Part shown: one piece after another, positions 15,656-24,836 of the stretch | Layout: the number at the start of each line of letters is the position of its first letter | Position numbering within the stretch: position 1 is the first letter of the stretch | Assembly: GCA_027490095.1 (NCBI GenBank) | Contig: JAIXYT010000049.1 | Coordinates: 62,001-126,000, forward strand | Direction of reading: 5' to 3' | DNA: 64,000 nucleotides | Source: Sphingomonadales bacterium | GTDB lineage: Bacteria; Pseudomonadota; Alphaproteobacteria; Sphingomonadales; Sphingomonadaceae | The notes under the pieces: generated by a model | What the model was told of the DNA's origin: nothing | The model's input: only the letters and a program-made list of their open reading frames with translations | Databases searched by the model: none | Program-made: the position numbers and the translations under genes

Positions 15656-16093
15656 ATGACAGAGCTGACCGCCGCAAGCCAATCCATGCTCCATGCCGTG
15701 CTCGCCATGGGCCTGCTGACGCTCGTCATGTTCCTGTGGATGTACGCAACGCGCCTGCCGGCCTTCTCGAAGGCCAGGCTCGACCCGCAGGAGGCGATGC
15801 ACCCCGGCACCTACCACGACCGGATCCCCAGCGAAGTCCGCCGCGTCGCCGACAACTACAACCACCTGTTCGAGGCGCCGACGCTGTTCTACGCGGTCGC
15901 CATCGCCATCGTGCTGCTGGGGCTGGCGGACGGGCTGCACGTGATCGCGGCCTGGGCCTATGTCGGCCTTCGCGTGCTGCATTCGCTGGTCCAGGCGACA
16001 GCCAACAAGGTGGTCGTGCGCTTTTCGCTGTTCGCACTGAGCTGGGTTGCACTTGGAACGATGCTGGTGCGGGCCGCGCTGGCGGCCTTCTGA
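15656..16093 (+). CDS. MAPEG family membrane protein
   Basis: A 145-residue protein with four predicted membrane helices. The ATG at 15656 follows GGGGAGGAACC. The MAPEG signature is clear: ADNYNHLFEAPTLFYA in the second helix region and VGLRVLHSLVQATANKV before the last one. Eukaryotic relatives conjugate glutathione or make eicosanoids; bacterial members are mostly uncharacterised, so a glutathione-linked role is only a family hint. Confidence 0.9.
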   Translation: MTELTAASQSMLHAVLAMGLLTLVMFLWMYATRLPAFSKARLDPQEAMHPGTYHDRIPSEVRRVADNYNHLFEAPTLFYAVAIAIVLLGLADGLHVIAAWAYVGLRVLHSLVQATANKVVVRFSLFALSWVALGTMLVRAALAAF

Positions 16094-16113
16094 CACGGCA
16101 GAAAGGTTAATGC

Positions 16114-16129
16114 GCCGACATGTGTCGGC
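16114..16129. promoter_or_regulatory. palindrome upstream of the sigma-54 promoter, candidate enhancer site
   Basis: GCCGACA-TG-TGTCGGC is a perfect inverted repeat centred about 86 bp before the predicted start of the PEP-CTERM transcript, a normal distance for an activator of sigma-54 RNA polymerase. Confidence 0.45.
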
Positions 16130-16181
16130 TGGCTTTACAGTTTCAGATATCAAACTCCGAGGTCGCGCCCTTTCCTGCATT

Positions 16182-16196
16182 TGGCACGGTTTTTGC
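16182..16196 (+). promoter_or_regulatory. sigma-54 (RpoN) promoter of the PEP-CTERM gene
   Basis: TGGCACG-GTTT-TTGC is an essentially exact match to the -24/-12 consensus, with GG (16183-16184) and GC (16195-16196) at the required 12-bp distance. It lies about 55 bp before the ATG at 16249. Confidence 0.75.
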
Positions 16197-16248
16197 TAAT
16201 TTTGATGGGAACCGCCCGCATGGGCGTTCAAGGGTCAAGGAGTTTGCT

Positions 16249-16899
16249 ATGCGCAATGTGGTTCTTGCGGCTTTCGCCGCTCTCAGCGCCGGATCGGCAG
16301 GGGCTGTCACCTACACCAGTGTGATGGGTGCGCCCGATCCCGGGCCGACCGCGCCGCTCGCCGTGGTCATCGATTTCGAAAGCGCCGTCCTGCCGGCGGG
16401 CTATTCGCTCAGCGGCAGCTGGGGCCGGGTGAACACCACGGTTTCGGGGCAATATGCCTCTCCCGCGCCGAACACCTCGAAGGATTTCTACTTCTACACG
16501 TCGAGCATGCTGCAGACGAACAATGCCACGCTGCGGACGCCGGACCTCAAGGCCATCGGCTTCTACTGGGGCTCGATCGACACCTACAACAAGGTGGACG
16601 TCCTCGGGGCAGGTGGCGCCAAGATCTTCACGCTCAGCGGATCCACGCTGATCAATGCCAATTTCGGCAACCAGAACCTGGACGCGACCAACCGTCGGGT
16701 CACCTTCTTCGCCGGCGGCGATGAGGTGATCACGGGCCTGAAGTTCACGTCCACCGGCGTTGCGTTCGAAATCGACGATATCGCTGTTGCCGGCGTGATT
16801 CCCGAACCCGCCAGCTGGGCTCTGATGATCGCCGGCTTCGGCCTCGTCGGCGCAGCGATGCGTCGCCAGCGCCTGGCGCCCGCCCGCGTCAGCGCCTGA
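16249..16899 (+). CDS. PEPxxWA-CTERM sorting domain-containing exported protein
   Basis: A 216-residue secreted protein. It starts with a signal peptide (MRNVVLAAFAALSAGSAGA) and ends with the exosortase sorting signal: PEPASWALMIAGFG, a hydrophobic helix, then the basic tail RRQR. The middle (about 20-185) is a beta-rich domain without recognised catalytic residues; its length and pattern resemble other PEP-CTERM proteins of extracellular matrix or floc formation. The exosortase that would cut it is not in the window. Start chosen after CAAGGAG. A sigma-54 promoter precedes it and an intrinsic terminator follows. Confidence 0.9.
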   Translation: MRNVVLAAFAALSAGSAGAVTYTSVMGAPDPGPTAPLAVVIDFESAVLPAGYSLSGSWGRVNTTVSGQYASPAPNTSKDFYFYTSSMLQTNNATLRTPDLKAIGFYWGSIDTYNKVDVLGAGGAKIFTLSGSTLINANFGNQNLDATNRRVTFFAGGDEVITGLKFTSTGVAFEIDDIAVAGVIPEPASWALMIAGFGLVGAAMRRQRLAPARVSA

Positions 16900-16920
16900 A
16901 ATCCTTCATCGTAGGGGCGA

Positions 16921-16949
16921 GGGCCGGGGGAAACCCCGGCCCTTTTTTT
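16921..16949 (+). terminator. intrinsic terminator after the PEP-CTERM gene
   Basis: GGGCCGGGG and CCCCGGCCC form a perfect 9-bp stem around a four-base loop (GAAA), followed by seven T. Confidence 0.9.
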
Positions 16950-17028
16950 GCGCGCGGGCGCGGGGGATTCAACCGCGCCCTGTCGTATTCCTTCCCGAGG
17001 AGCAGTCCTCAGGAAAGGGAGATAGATC

Positions 17029-17358
17029 ATGCATTTGCCTCGTTTTGCTGCGATGGGAATCCTGCTCGGCGCCGCTGGCTCGGCTTTCGCTGCAACGCCT
17101 TCGGATCGCGCCGAAAACCGCTTCGAGAATCGGCTCGGCCGCCAGGATGACCGCATCGACCAGGGTGTCGCGGCCGGGCGCATCGGTCCGCGCGAGGCGC
17201 AGGCGCTCAACCGGCAGCAGGCGTCGCTCGATCGCGCCGTGGACCGCCAGTCGGCCGACGGCGGCCGCCTGTCCGCCCGGGAAGCCTACGCCCTCGAGAA
17301 CCGCTTCGATCGCGGCTCGCGGAACATCCGCCTCGCGATGGCCCGCCCCAGGGGCTGA
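17029..17358 (+). CDS. small exported hypothetical protein with an internal repeat, 109 aa
   Basis: Begins with a signal peptide (cleavage likely after SAFAA, about residue 22) behind a good GGGAGA ribosome-binding site. The mature part is charged, helical and repetitive: AGRIGPREAQALNRQQ and GGRLSAREAYALENR are two versions of the same unit, each next to a DRxxDR-like stretch. No domain is recognised. Probably a periplasmic protein; it ends 1 bp before the end of convergent purL. Confidence 0.7.
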   Translation: MHLPRFAAMGILLGAAGSAFAATPSDRAENRFENRLGRQDDRIDQGVAAGRIGPREAQALNRQQASLDRAVDRQSADGGRLSAREAYALENRFDRGSRNIRLAMARPRG

Positions 17359-17359
17359 C

Positions 17360-19534
17360 CTAGCGCGCCATCAGGCCCGGCAGGAAGGCCTCGTGCGCAA
17401 GCCGCAACGCCTCGACCTGCCGGGCCCCATGGCCCTCGACCGCAAGCGCACCGCCGCCGACCGTGCCCAGCCGCACCAGCGGCACCGGGCAGTCGGGCAG
17501 CGCAGTGCCCGGTTTCACCGTGACCAGATAGCGGCCCTGGTCCTCGCCGAACGCGACGGCGGCCGCATCTCCGGCGGGAAGCGCGATCGTCGCGCCGAGG
17601 CGCCCGGCCATCGCCATTTCCGCCACCGCGACCAGCAGCCCGCCATCGGCGCAATCATGCACGGCAGTGGCCGTGCCCGACAGGATCAGCGACCGCACCC
17701 AGTCGCCCGCGGCCTTCTCGGTTGCCAGATCGACCGGCGGCGGCGGCCCCTCTTCGCGGCCGTGGCACTCGCGCAGCCATAGCGACTGGCCCAGATGGCC
17801 CCGGGTCCCGCCGACAAGCCAGATCTCGTCGCCCTCGGCCTTCAGCGCGAGCGTGGCCGAGCTTTCCCAGTCGGCGATCAGGCCCACCCCGCCGATCGAG
17901 GGCGTCGGAAGGATGGCAGCGCCTCCGCCTGTCGCCTTCGATTCATTGTAGAGGCTGACGTTCCCCGAGACGACCGGATAGTCCAGCGCCCTGCAGGCTT
18001 CCGCCATGCCCTCGATGCAGCCGACCAGCTGGCCCATCACGGCCGGGTTCTGCGGCGAGGCGAAGTTCAGGCAGTTGGTGATCGCAAGCGGCGTCGCGCC
18101 CGTTGCAGTGATGTTGCGCCAGGTCTCGGCAACCGCCTGCTTCCCGCCCTCGAACGGGTCGGCGAAGCAATAGCGCGGTGAACAGTCCGCAGCCAGTGCC
18201 AGCGCCTTCTTCGCGCCGTGCACCCGCACGATCGCTGCGTCTCCGCCGGGCCGCTGCACCGTGTCGGCGCCGACCATATGGTCATACTGCTCCCACACCC
18301 AGCGGCGCGACGCGAGGTCCGGACAGCCGAGCAGCGTCACCAGGTCGCCCATCAGATCCCGGCTTTCCGGCACCGCGCCCAGCGGCGCAGGTGGCGGGGT
18401 CGGCACATGCGGCCGGTCGTACTTCGGCGCTTCCTCGCCGATCGGGTCCAGCGGCAGGTCGCACACGCGCTCCCCGTTCCAGTCCAGCTGCAGGCGCCCG
18501 CTGTCGGTCACCTCGCCGATCACCGCGAAATCCAGGTCCCACTTGCGGAAGATGCGTTCGGCCTCGTCCTCGCGGCCGGGCTTCAGGATCATCAGCATGC
18601 GCTCCTGCGATTCCGACAGCATCATCTCATAGGGTGTCATTCCGGTCTCGCGGCAGGGCACCTGCTCCATCCTGAGCAGGATCCCGACACCGCCCTTCGA
18701 CGCCATCTCGACCGACGACGAGGTGAGGCCCGCCGCGCCCATGTCCTGGATGGCAACGATGGCGTCCGTTGCCATCAGCTCCAGGCAGGCCTCGATCAGC
18801 AGCTTTTCCATGAAGGGGTCGCCCACCTGCACGGTCGGGCGCTTGGCGTCGGCATCCTCGCCGAATTCGGCCGAGGCCATGGTGGCGCCGTGGATTCCGT
18901 CGCGGCCGGTCTTGGACCCCACATAGACAACCGGGTTCCCGATTCCGGCGGCCGCCGAGTAGAAGATGTTGTCGGCCTTGGCGAGGCCGACGCACATCGC
19001 GTTCACCAGGATGTTGCCGTTGTAGCGCGGGTGGAAGCGAACTTCGCCGCCGACCGTTGGCACGCCCGTGCAATTGCCATAGCCGCCGATCCCGGCGACC
19101 ACGCCGCGCAGCAGCGCTTTGGTCTTGGGGTGCTCCGGGTGCCCGAAGCTCAGCGCATTCAGGTTGGCGATGGGGCGCGCGCCCATGGTGAACACGTCGC
19201 GCATGATCCCGCCCACGCCGGTCGCCGCGCCCTGGTAGGGCTCGATGAAGCTCGGGTGGTTGTGGCTTTCCATCTTGAAAATCACGGCGTCGCCGTCGCC
19301 GATGTCGATCACGCCGGCATTCTCGCCCGGTCCCTGGATCACCCACGGTGCCTTGGTCGGCAGCTTGGCGAGGTGCAGGCGCGAGCTCTTGTAGCTGCAA
19401 TGCTCCGACCACATGACCGAAAAGATGCCCAGCTCCAGCAGGTTGGGCTCGCGCCCGATCGCCTTCAGGATGCGATCATATTCCTCTGCCGAGAGGCCGT
19501 GCTCGGCGACGATTTCGGGGGTGATGGCTGTCAT
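17360..19534 (-). CDS. purL: phosphoribosylformylglycinamidine synthase subunit PurL
   Basis: ATP-dependent subunit that converts FGAR to FGAM in purine synthesis, working with PurQ (glutaminase) and PurS. The 724 residues are the small-PurL form, which needs separate PurS and PurQ; both are encoded at 24 kb in this window. Seen: [10 protein letters not shown] near residue 45, [38 protein letters not shown] and the second-half glycine-rich [14 protein letters not shown]. The gene stands apart from the other purine genes, transcribed leftward. Confidence 0.97.
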   Translation of the reverse strand: MTAITPEIVAEHGLSAEEYDRILKAIGREPNLLELGIFSVMWSEHCSYKSSRLHLAKLPTKAPWVIQGPGENAGVIDIGDGDAVIFKMESHNHPSFIEPYQGAATGVGGIMRDVFTMGARPIANLNALSFGHPEHPKTKALLRGVVAGIGGYGNCTGVPTVGGEVRFHPRYNGNILVNAMCVGLAKADNIFYSAAAGIGNPVVYVGSKTGRDGIHGATMASAEFGEDADAKRPTVQVGDPFMEKLLIEACLELMATDAIVAIQDMGAAGLTSSSVEMASKGGVGILLRMEQVPCRETGMTPYEMMLSESQERMLMILKPGREDEAERIFRKWDLDFAVIGEVTDSGRLQLDWNGERVCDLPLDPIGEEAPKYDRPHVPTPPPAPLGAVPESRDLMGDLVTLLGCPDLASRRWVWEQYDHMVGADTVQRPGGDAAIVRVHGAKKALALAADCSPRYCFADPFEGGKQAVAETWRNITATGATPLAITNCLNFASPQNPAVMGQLVGCIEGMAEACRALDYPVVSGNVSLYNESKATGGGAAILPTPSIGGVGLIADWESSATLALKAEGDEIWLVGGTRGHLGQSLWLRECHGREEGPPPPVDLATEKAAGDWVRSLILSGTATAVHDCADGGLLVAVAEMAMAGRLGATIALPAGDAAAVAFGEDQGRYLVTVKPGTALPDCPVPLVRLGTVGGGALAVEGHGARQVEALRLAHEAFLPGLMAR

Positions 19535-19609
19535 GCGCGGGCTCTAGCGAAACCCCTTTGCAGAGTCACCCGGCTCGCAGCTAATGTCGCCCGCAAAAGG
19601 GGGCCGCCC

Positions 19610-20941
19610 ATGGCAAGATTACGCGCCGATGGGCGCAAGACGCAGATCGTGGTTGTGGGCGGCGGCGCCGGCGGGCTGGAACTCGTCACCCGCCTGGGGC
19701 GCAGCCTCTCGTCCCGCGACCACGACATCATCCTGGTGGACCGCAACACCAGCCACATCTGGAAGCCCCTGCTGCACGAGGTCGCCGCCGGCTCGCTCGA
19801 TGCCAACCTGGACGAGGTCGGCTACCGCGGCCACGCCTTCCGCTGGGGCTACCGCTATTTCGACGGCGCGCTCGAGGATGTGGACCGCGAGGCCCAGGAG
19901 ATCGTGGTTGCCCCCATCGTCGACGAGGACGGCCGCGAAGTCATCGGCCGCCACCGCATCCGCTACGATTATCTGGTGCTCGCAGTCGGCTCCGTCTCCA
20001 ACGACTTCGGCGTGCCGGGCGTGAAAAAGCACTGCCTCAGCCTCGAAAGCCGGGTGGATGCCGACAGGTTCCGCCGCCGGCTGCTGAACCAGTGCCTGAA
20101 GGTTTCGCGCCTGATGTCAGCCGATCCGTCGTCCGACGCCCGCGCCCGGATCGCGATCGTGGGCGGCGGCGCTACGGGCGTCGAGCTCGCAGCCGAGCTC
20201 TATTCGGCGGCCGACGCGCTCGGCTTCTATGGGCTCGAAGTCTTCGATCGCAAGCGGCTGCAGGTGACGCTGATCGAGGCCGGCCCCCGTATCCTGCCCG
20301 CGCTCCCCGAAAGGCTGGCAGCCGCCGCCCACGCCGAACTCGAGGCGCTGGGCGTCCGCGTGCTGACCGCAACCCAGGTTGTCGAGGCAACCGACGACGC
20401 CATCGTCACCAAGGGCGGCGAGCGCATCGAGGCCGAGCTGAAGGTCTGGGCCGCCGGTGTAAAGGGGGCGGATTTCCTGAAGGAGATCGGCGGGCTGGAG
20501 ACGAGCCGCAACAACCAGCTGGTGGTGCGCCCCACCTTGCAGACCACGCGCGACGACCGGGTGTTCGCCATAGGCGACTGCGCTTTCCTGGTGCCGGAAG
20601 AGGGCGGCCGCCCCATCCCGCCCCGCGCCCAAGCCGCGCACCAGATGGCAACCACGGCCTACCACAACATCCGCGCGCTGATGGACGGCAAACCGCTGAA
20701 ACCCTTCGTCTATCAGGACAAGGGCTCGCTCGTCAGCCTGGCCGGCTTCAACACGGTCGGCAGCCTGATGGGCAATCTGGTCGGCGGCCGCATGGCGATC
20801 GAGGGCCGCATCGCCCGCCTCGTCTACACCTCGCTCTACCGGATGCACCTGGTCGCCATTCATGGATGGATGAAGGGTACGGGGTTGATGCTGGTGGGGC
20901 ATGTGAACGAGGTCGTGAGGCCTCGCCTGAAGCTGCACTGA
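19610..20941 (+). CDS. type II NADH dehydrogenase (NDH-2) family FAD-dependent oxidoreductase
   Basis: Membrane-associated, non-proton-pumping NADH:quinone oxidoreductase. The start is the ATG at 19610 (443 residues); the frame is open upstream but that part is antisense to purL. Seen: FAD-binding VVVGGGAGGLELVTRLG, NADH-binding IAIVGGGATGVELAAELY, FAD motif VFAIGDCAFL followed by the quinone-site region RAQAAHQMA, and an amphipathic C-terminal part (HLVAIHGWMKG) that probably anchors it. Length fits NDH-2. Confidence 0.9.
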   Translation: MARLRADGRKTQIVVVGGGAGGLELVTRLGRSLSSRDHDIILVDRNTSHIWKPLLHEVAAGSLDANLDEVGYRGHAFRWGYRYFDGALEDVDREAQEIVVAPIVDEDGREVIGRHRIRYDYLVLAVGSVSNDFGVPGVKKHCLSLESRVDADRFRRRLLNQCLKVSRLMSADPSSDARARIAIVGGGATGVELAAELYSAADALGFYGLEVFDRKRLQVTLIEAGPRILPALPERLAAAAHAELEALGVRVLTATQVVEATDDAIVTKGGERIEAELKVWAAGVKGADFLKEIGGLETSRNNQLVVRPTLQTTRDDRVFAIGDCAFLVPEEGGRPIPPRAQAAHQMATTAYHNIRALMDGKPLKPFVYQDKGSLVSLAGFNTVGSLMGNLVGGRMAIEGRIARLVYTSLYRMHLVAIHGWMKGTGLMLVGHVNEVVRPRLKLH

Positions 20942-20948
20942 CCGCCAA

Positions 20949-21395
20949 CTAGCCCCGCGTCAGCCAGGGCAGGATCAGCGGAGTCAGCGCCGGCGCCATC
21001 AGCATCTCGAACTCGAGGTTCGTCGCCGAGACGATATTCTCGACGATCCGCCCGTCGCGGATCCGCGACACATGGGTCTCGTCGAACAGGATCACCTGGT
21101 TCGTGGCGGGAACCCCGAAGAAGTCACCGCTGTGCCGCTGCCGGCTGTGGAACCGCGTCACCACCCGGTCGCCGGCCTCGAACTGGTCGATGATCTCGAC
21201 CGGGCTCTCGGCCGGAAAGGCCGCCACGAACCCGCTGATGGTCGCCTTGTAGGCCTCGCGCCCCTCGATCGGGCCGTCCGGCTTCAGGCCGGTGATGGCG
21301 CGCACATCCGGGTCCAGCGTGGCGTCAGCCGCGGCCAAGTCCGCGCAACCCAGGAAGTCGAGAGTGAAACGGCGAACGAGCGCGAGATTGGACAT
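20949..21395 (-). CDS. SnoaL/NTF2-like protein
   Basis: A 148-residue protein of the nuclear-transport-factor-2 fold, probably the SnoaL-like branch (small cone-shaped ligand-binding or isomerase-like proteins). The ATG at 21395 is chosen because GGAGG lies 6 bp upstream. Seen: the early helix ALVRRFTLDFLG, the EGREAYKATISGFVAAFP region, and VTRFHSRQRHSGDFFGVPATN of the beta sheet. The substrate is unknown. It is convergent with the NDH-2 gene, 7 bp away. Confidence 0.75.
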   Translation of the reverse strand: MSNLALVRRFTLDFLGCADLAAADATLDPDVRAITGLKPDGPIEGREAYKATISGFVAAFPAESPVEIIDQFEAGDRVVTRFHSRQRHSGDFFGVPATNQVILFDETHVSRIRDGRIVENIVSATNLEFEMLMAPALTPLILPWLTRG

Positions 21396-21520
21396 GTCGG
21401 CCTCCATTGGACGTGCCGATTGGATGACCGGCCAGCGCAAACATGGCAATCACACATGACGGACCCATGACAGGTCATTCCTCAACAACCCCTGCGCATC
21501 ATCCATCTGCCCTTGCCAGC

Positions 21521-22762
21521 CTATTCGTGAAACTCCGCCGCCTCGGGTATCCGCCCGAACGCAATCCGCGTGCCGATCCGGCCGACCCGCCCTTGGCCCA
21601 CCGGCCCCAGCGTGACGGCATTGCGCCCGAACCTCGCGTTAAGCGCGTCCATGGCGCGGGCGATCTGCAAAGTTGGCCGCTTCGGCGCATCGAACAGGCT
21701 CAGCTGCGTGCCCTCGGCTGGCCGGATGTCGTCCAGGCTCACCCCGATCGTCCGCACCCGCTCGGTCCCCAAGTCGCGCAGCAGTTGCCCCCACAGCGGC
21801 CCCAGTGCCTCCAGCAAGGGAAAACTGTCATCCGTCGGCGCGAGCTTCCGCGTCGCAGACCAGCTCCGCCCGCTCTCGAACCGCGCATGCAGCGTCAGGT
21901 GCCGCGTGACGCACTCCGCCCGCCGAAGCCGGCTCGCCGCCTTCAGCAGCAGGCGCCGCCCCGTCTGCCGCGTCGTCTCCAGGTCCCGCACCTGCGGCGC
22001 CAGCACATGGCTGTGCCCGATCGAGCGGGACTGGCGCGCCCGCTCTGGCAAATCCGCCCCGTGCAACGCATACCACAGCCGCGTCCCCACCACCGATCCC
22101 CAGGCCGATCCCGCCGCCGTCGGGTCTTGGGCGAGCAGCTGCCTCATGGTCGTGATGCCCCGCGACGCCAGCCGCGCCTCCATCTTCGCGCCGATCCCCG
22201 GAATGTCGCGCAAGGGGAGCGGCAGCAGCGCATGCGGCAGGTCGTGTGCCTCCAGCACGGTCAGCCCATCGGGCTTCTGCATATCGGCCGCGATCTTCGC
22301 CAGCAGCCGCGACGGCGCGATCCCCACCGACGAGGTCAGGCATTCGCCCACATTCGCCCGGATGCCCGCCTTGATCCGGCGCGCCAGCGCAACCGCCTGG
22401 TCGCGCCCATTCTCATTGTCCAGCAGCCGGCACGCCACTTCGTCGATCGAGCAGACGGCGGTTACCGGAATGTGCCGCCACACCTCGGCCAGGATCCGCT
22501 CGTGATATTCGGCGTAACGACTGTGGTCCCCACCCGCGAACAGCAGCTGCGGGCAGCGCCGCTTCGCCTCGCCGACTTTCATCCCCGTGCGGATGCCGAA
22601 CGCCTTCGCCTCGTAGCTCGCCGCGATGATGGTGCCTGAGTCCATCTTCGCCGGCCCCACCGCCACAGGCTTGCCTCTGAGCGCCGGGTTCAGCTGCTGC
22701 TCGACCGACGCGAAATAGCTGTTGAGATCGAGATAGAGCCAGCGGAGGGGGTGCGCAGCCAT
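21521..22762 (-). CDS. Y-family DNA polymerase, DinB/Pol IV-like
   Basis: Translesion polymerase of 413 residues if started at MAAHPLRWLY (22762). Seen: first metal-binding motif DLNSYFASVEQQ (family norm DMDxFFASVE), the second with catalytic residues in CSIDEVA, the thumb helix-hairpin-helix LRDIPGIGAKMEARL, and a QLSLFD motif near the C-terminus, the classic beta-clamp-binding peptide. The catalytic carboxylates are present, so it is not an inactive ImuB. No imuA or dnaE2 is adjacent. Confidence 0.88.
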   Translation of the reverse strand: MAAHPLRWLYLDLNSYFASVEQQLNPALRGKPVAVGPAKMDSGTIIAASYEAKAFGIRTGMKVGEAKRRCPQLLFAGGDHSRYAEYHERILAEVWRHIPVTAVCSIDEVACRLLDNENGRDQAVALARRIKAGIRANVGECLTSSVGIAPSRLLAKIAADMQKPDGLTVLEAHDLPHALLPLPLRDIPGIGAKMEARLASRGITTMRQLLAQDPTAAGSAWGSVVGTRLWYALHGADLPERARQSRSIGHSHVLAPQVRDLETTRQTGRRLLLKAASRLRRAECVTRHLTLHARFESGRSWSATRKLAPTDDSFPLLEALGPLWGQLLRDLGTERVRTIGVSLDDIRPAEGTQLSLFDAPKRPTLQIARAMDALNARFGRNAVTLGPVGQGRVGRIGTRIAFGRIPEAAEFHE

Positions 22763-22838
22763 GCGCGGAACATAAAGCGAACGCTTGCGCGAGTCGAGCC
22801 GCTTCGCCAAGGTGCAGGCCTTTGAGCGCGGGGTGGCA

Positions 22839-23606
22839 ATGAACGAGCAGAAGCTGGACGGACTGACAGTCGACGAACCCGCAGGCGTCCGCGCGGTCGA
22901 AGCACAGCAGATCGCCGGCCAGCGCCTGCGCTATTACGATTACTGCATGGCCGCCTTCGCGGTCATCCTCATCTGCTCCAACCTCATCGGGGCAGGGAAG
23001 GTGGCAACGCTCGACCTGCCGGTGTTCGGCGCAGTCACCTTCGGCGCCGGCATCCTCTTCTTCCCGCTCAGCTATGTGCTCGGCGACGTCCTCACCGAAG
23101 TCTATGGCTACGCCCGCGCGCGGCGCGCCGTCTGGGTCGGCTTCGCCGCCAGCGTCTTCGCGGCCGGCATGGCCGCCGTCGTCGTCGCCATGCCGCCTGC
23201 CGCCGACTGGCAGGGCCAGGAGGCGCTCGCCGCCGTCATGGGCCAGGCCCCGCGCATCTTCGCCGCCTCCATCCTCGCCTTCTGGGCCGGCGAATTCGCC
23301 AACGCCTTCGTGCTTGCCCGCATGAAGGTGCTCACCGGCGGGAAAATGCTCTGGACCCGCACCATCGGCTCCACCGCAGTAGGGCAGGGCGTCGACACCC
23401 TCATCTTCTACCCGCTCGCCTTCTTCGGCGTCTGGGAAACCAGCCTGATCCTCACCGTGATGCTCACCAATTATCTGCTGAAGGTGGGCTGGGAAGCAGC
23501 ACTCACGCCGGTCACCTACAAGGTCGTCGGCGCCATCAAGTCCGCCGAAGGCCTCGACGTTTACGACGTCGAAACCGACTTCACGCCGTTCAAGACCAGG
23601 GTGTGA
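22839..23606 (+). CDS. queuosine precursor transporter, YhhQ/VUT family
   Basis: Inner-membrane protein (255 residues, about six helices) that probably imports 7-cyano-7-deazaguanine for tRNA queuosine. Seen: ILICSNLIGAGK, FPLSYVLGDVLTEVYGYARARRAVW and the C-terminal IGSTAVGQGVDTLIFYPLAFFG, all typical of the family. The ATG at 22839 follows GGGGTGGCA. The next gene starts at a GTG that overlaps the stop codon (GTGA), so both are translated from one message. Confidence 0.9.
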   Translation: MNEQKLDGLTVDEPAGVRAVEAQQIAGQRLRYYDYCMAAFAVILICSNLIGAGKVATLDLPVFGAVTFGAGILFFPLSYVLGDVLTEVYGYARARRAVWVGFAASVFAAGMAAVVVAMPPAADWQGQEALAAVMGQAPRIFAASILAFWAGEFANAFVLARMKVLTGGKMLWTRTIGSTAVGQGVDTLIFYPLAFFGVWETSLILTVMLTNYLLKVGWEAALTPVTYKVVGAIKSAEGLDVYDVETDFTPFKTRV

Positions 23607-23917
23607 GCTGGCTCCAGGAGACGAAGCTGCTCCTGATGGGCAGCACCGGCCTCTCCAAGGACGCGCTCCACATCTATGTCGGGCTGGCCGTTTTCCTGCT
23701 CGCGCTGACCCGGTGGCGCATCGGCAGCCTGCCGCCGCTGCTCGTCGTGTTGGCGTTCGCAATCGTGGGAGAGGCCTGGGACCTGATCGACAACATCCGC
23801 ACCGACGTGCCGATGCAGTGGGCGGGGCACGTCAAGGATATCTGGAACACCCTGTTCTGGCCGGTTGCGCTCAGCGCAATCGGGCGCTGGACCCCGCTCC
23901 TCAGGCGAGGACGCTGA
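23603..23917 (+). CDS. small membrane protein coupled to the queuosine precursor transporter, 104 aa
   Basis: Starts at GTG 23603, overlapping the transporter stop by 4 bp. Three hydrophobic stretches are visible (about 22-38, 42-58, 84-95) with a conserved-looking charged middle, [13 protein letters not shown]. No named family is recognised. Coupling to the transporter hints at a shared process, but this is only context. The 3' end overlaps convergent purQ by 17 bp. Confidence 0.7.
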   Translation: MSWLQETKLLLMGSTGLSKDALHIYVGLAVFLLALTRWRIGSLPPLLVVLAFAIVGEAWDLIDNIRTDVPMQWAGHVKDIWNTLFWPVALSAIGRWTPLLRRGR

Positions 23918-24566
23918 GCAGCCCCTCGAACAGCCGGCGCCCATCGGTGCCCCCATGCGCCGGCTCCACCACACGCTCGGGGTGCGGCATCAGCCCCAAC
24001 ACATTGCCTTTGGCGTTCAGAATCCCCGCAATGTTCCGCGCAGACCCGTTCACGTCCTCGGCATAGCGGAAGGCCACCTGGCCCTGCTGTTCCAGCCGGT
24101 CCAGCGTTTCGGCATCGGCCTGGAAATTTCCGTCATGGTGCGCAACCGGCACCGTGATCGTCTCGCCCGGCGTGTAGGCTCGAGTGAACGGCGTGTCGGT
24201 CGTCACCACTTCAAGGCGAACGTCGCGGCACACGAAATCCAGCCCCGCGTTGCGCATCAGCGCACCCGGCAGCAGCCCGCTTTCCGTCAGCACCTGAAAG
24301 CCGTTGCAGATCCCCAGCACCGGCGTGCCCTTGTCCGCAGCCCGGATAACGGCCCGCATGATCGGCGAGCGGGCGGCTATCGCGCCGGAGCGCAGATAGT
24401 CGCCATGGCTGAACCCGCCCGGCAGCGCGATCAGGTCCAGGCCGTCCGGCAGCTCCGGATCGTCGTGCCACAGCATGGCGGGCTTCTGCCCCGTCACCAG
24501 TTCCAGCGCGACCGCCAGATCGCGGTCGCAATTGGAGCCGGGGAAGACGACGACAGCCGTCTTCAT
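23901..24566 (-). CDS. purQ: phosphoribosylformylglycinamidine synthase subunit PurQ
   Basis: Class I glutamine amidotransferase that supplies ammonia to PurL. 221 residues. Seen: N-terminal [12 protein letters not shown], the nucleophile in [19 protein letters not shown], and the His-Glu pair in HPERVVEP. Its start overlaps the stop of purS by 4 bp, so the two subunits are translated together. The PurL subunit is 4 kb away on the same strand. Confidence 0.96.
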   Translation of the reverse strand: MKTAVVVFPGSNCDRDLAVALELVTGQKPAMLWHDDPELPDGLDLIALPGGFSHGDYLRSGAIAARSPIMRAVIRAADKGTPVLGICNGFQVLTESGLLPGALMRNAGLDFVCRDVRLEVVTTDTPFTRAYTPGETITVPVAHHDGNFQADAETLDRLEQQGQVAFRYAEDVNGSARNIAGILNAKGNVLGLMPHPERVVEPAHGGTDGRRLFEGLLSVLA

Positions 24567-24793
24567 GCCAGTTCGACCCTGAAATTCTCGATCACCGTGT
24601 TGGCCAGCAGCTTCCGCGCCATATCGGCCACCTGATCCTCGGTGGTGCCGTCGGCCACCTCCAGCTCGATCACCTTGCCCACCCGCACCTCGGCCACCTG
24701 GCCAAAGCCAAGCCCCTCCAGCGCATGATGGATGGCGCGCCCCTGAGGGTCCAGAACGCCGGGCTTGAGCGAGACAGTGACTCGGGCTTTCAT
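24563..24793 (-). CDS. purS: phosphoribosylformylglycinamidine synthase subunit PurS
   Basis: Small subunit (76 residues with start at 24793, [14 protein letters not shown]) that bridges PurQ and PurL. Seen: the family N-terminus, [13 protein letters not shown] and the C-terminal [18 protein letters not shown]. It overlaps purQ by 4 bp and is divergent from the NYN gene, with 43 bp between starts. Confidence 0.95.
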   Translation of the reverse strand: MKARVTVSLKPGVLDPQGRAIHHALEGLGFGQVAEVRVGKVIELEVADGTTEDQVADMARKLLANTVIENFRVELA

Positions 24794-24836
24794 GGGCGCC
24801 AGCCTATGCGCCAAAGGCCGCGGGAAGGGAAGCAGG

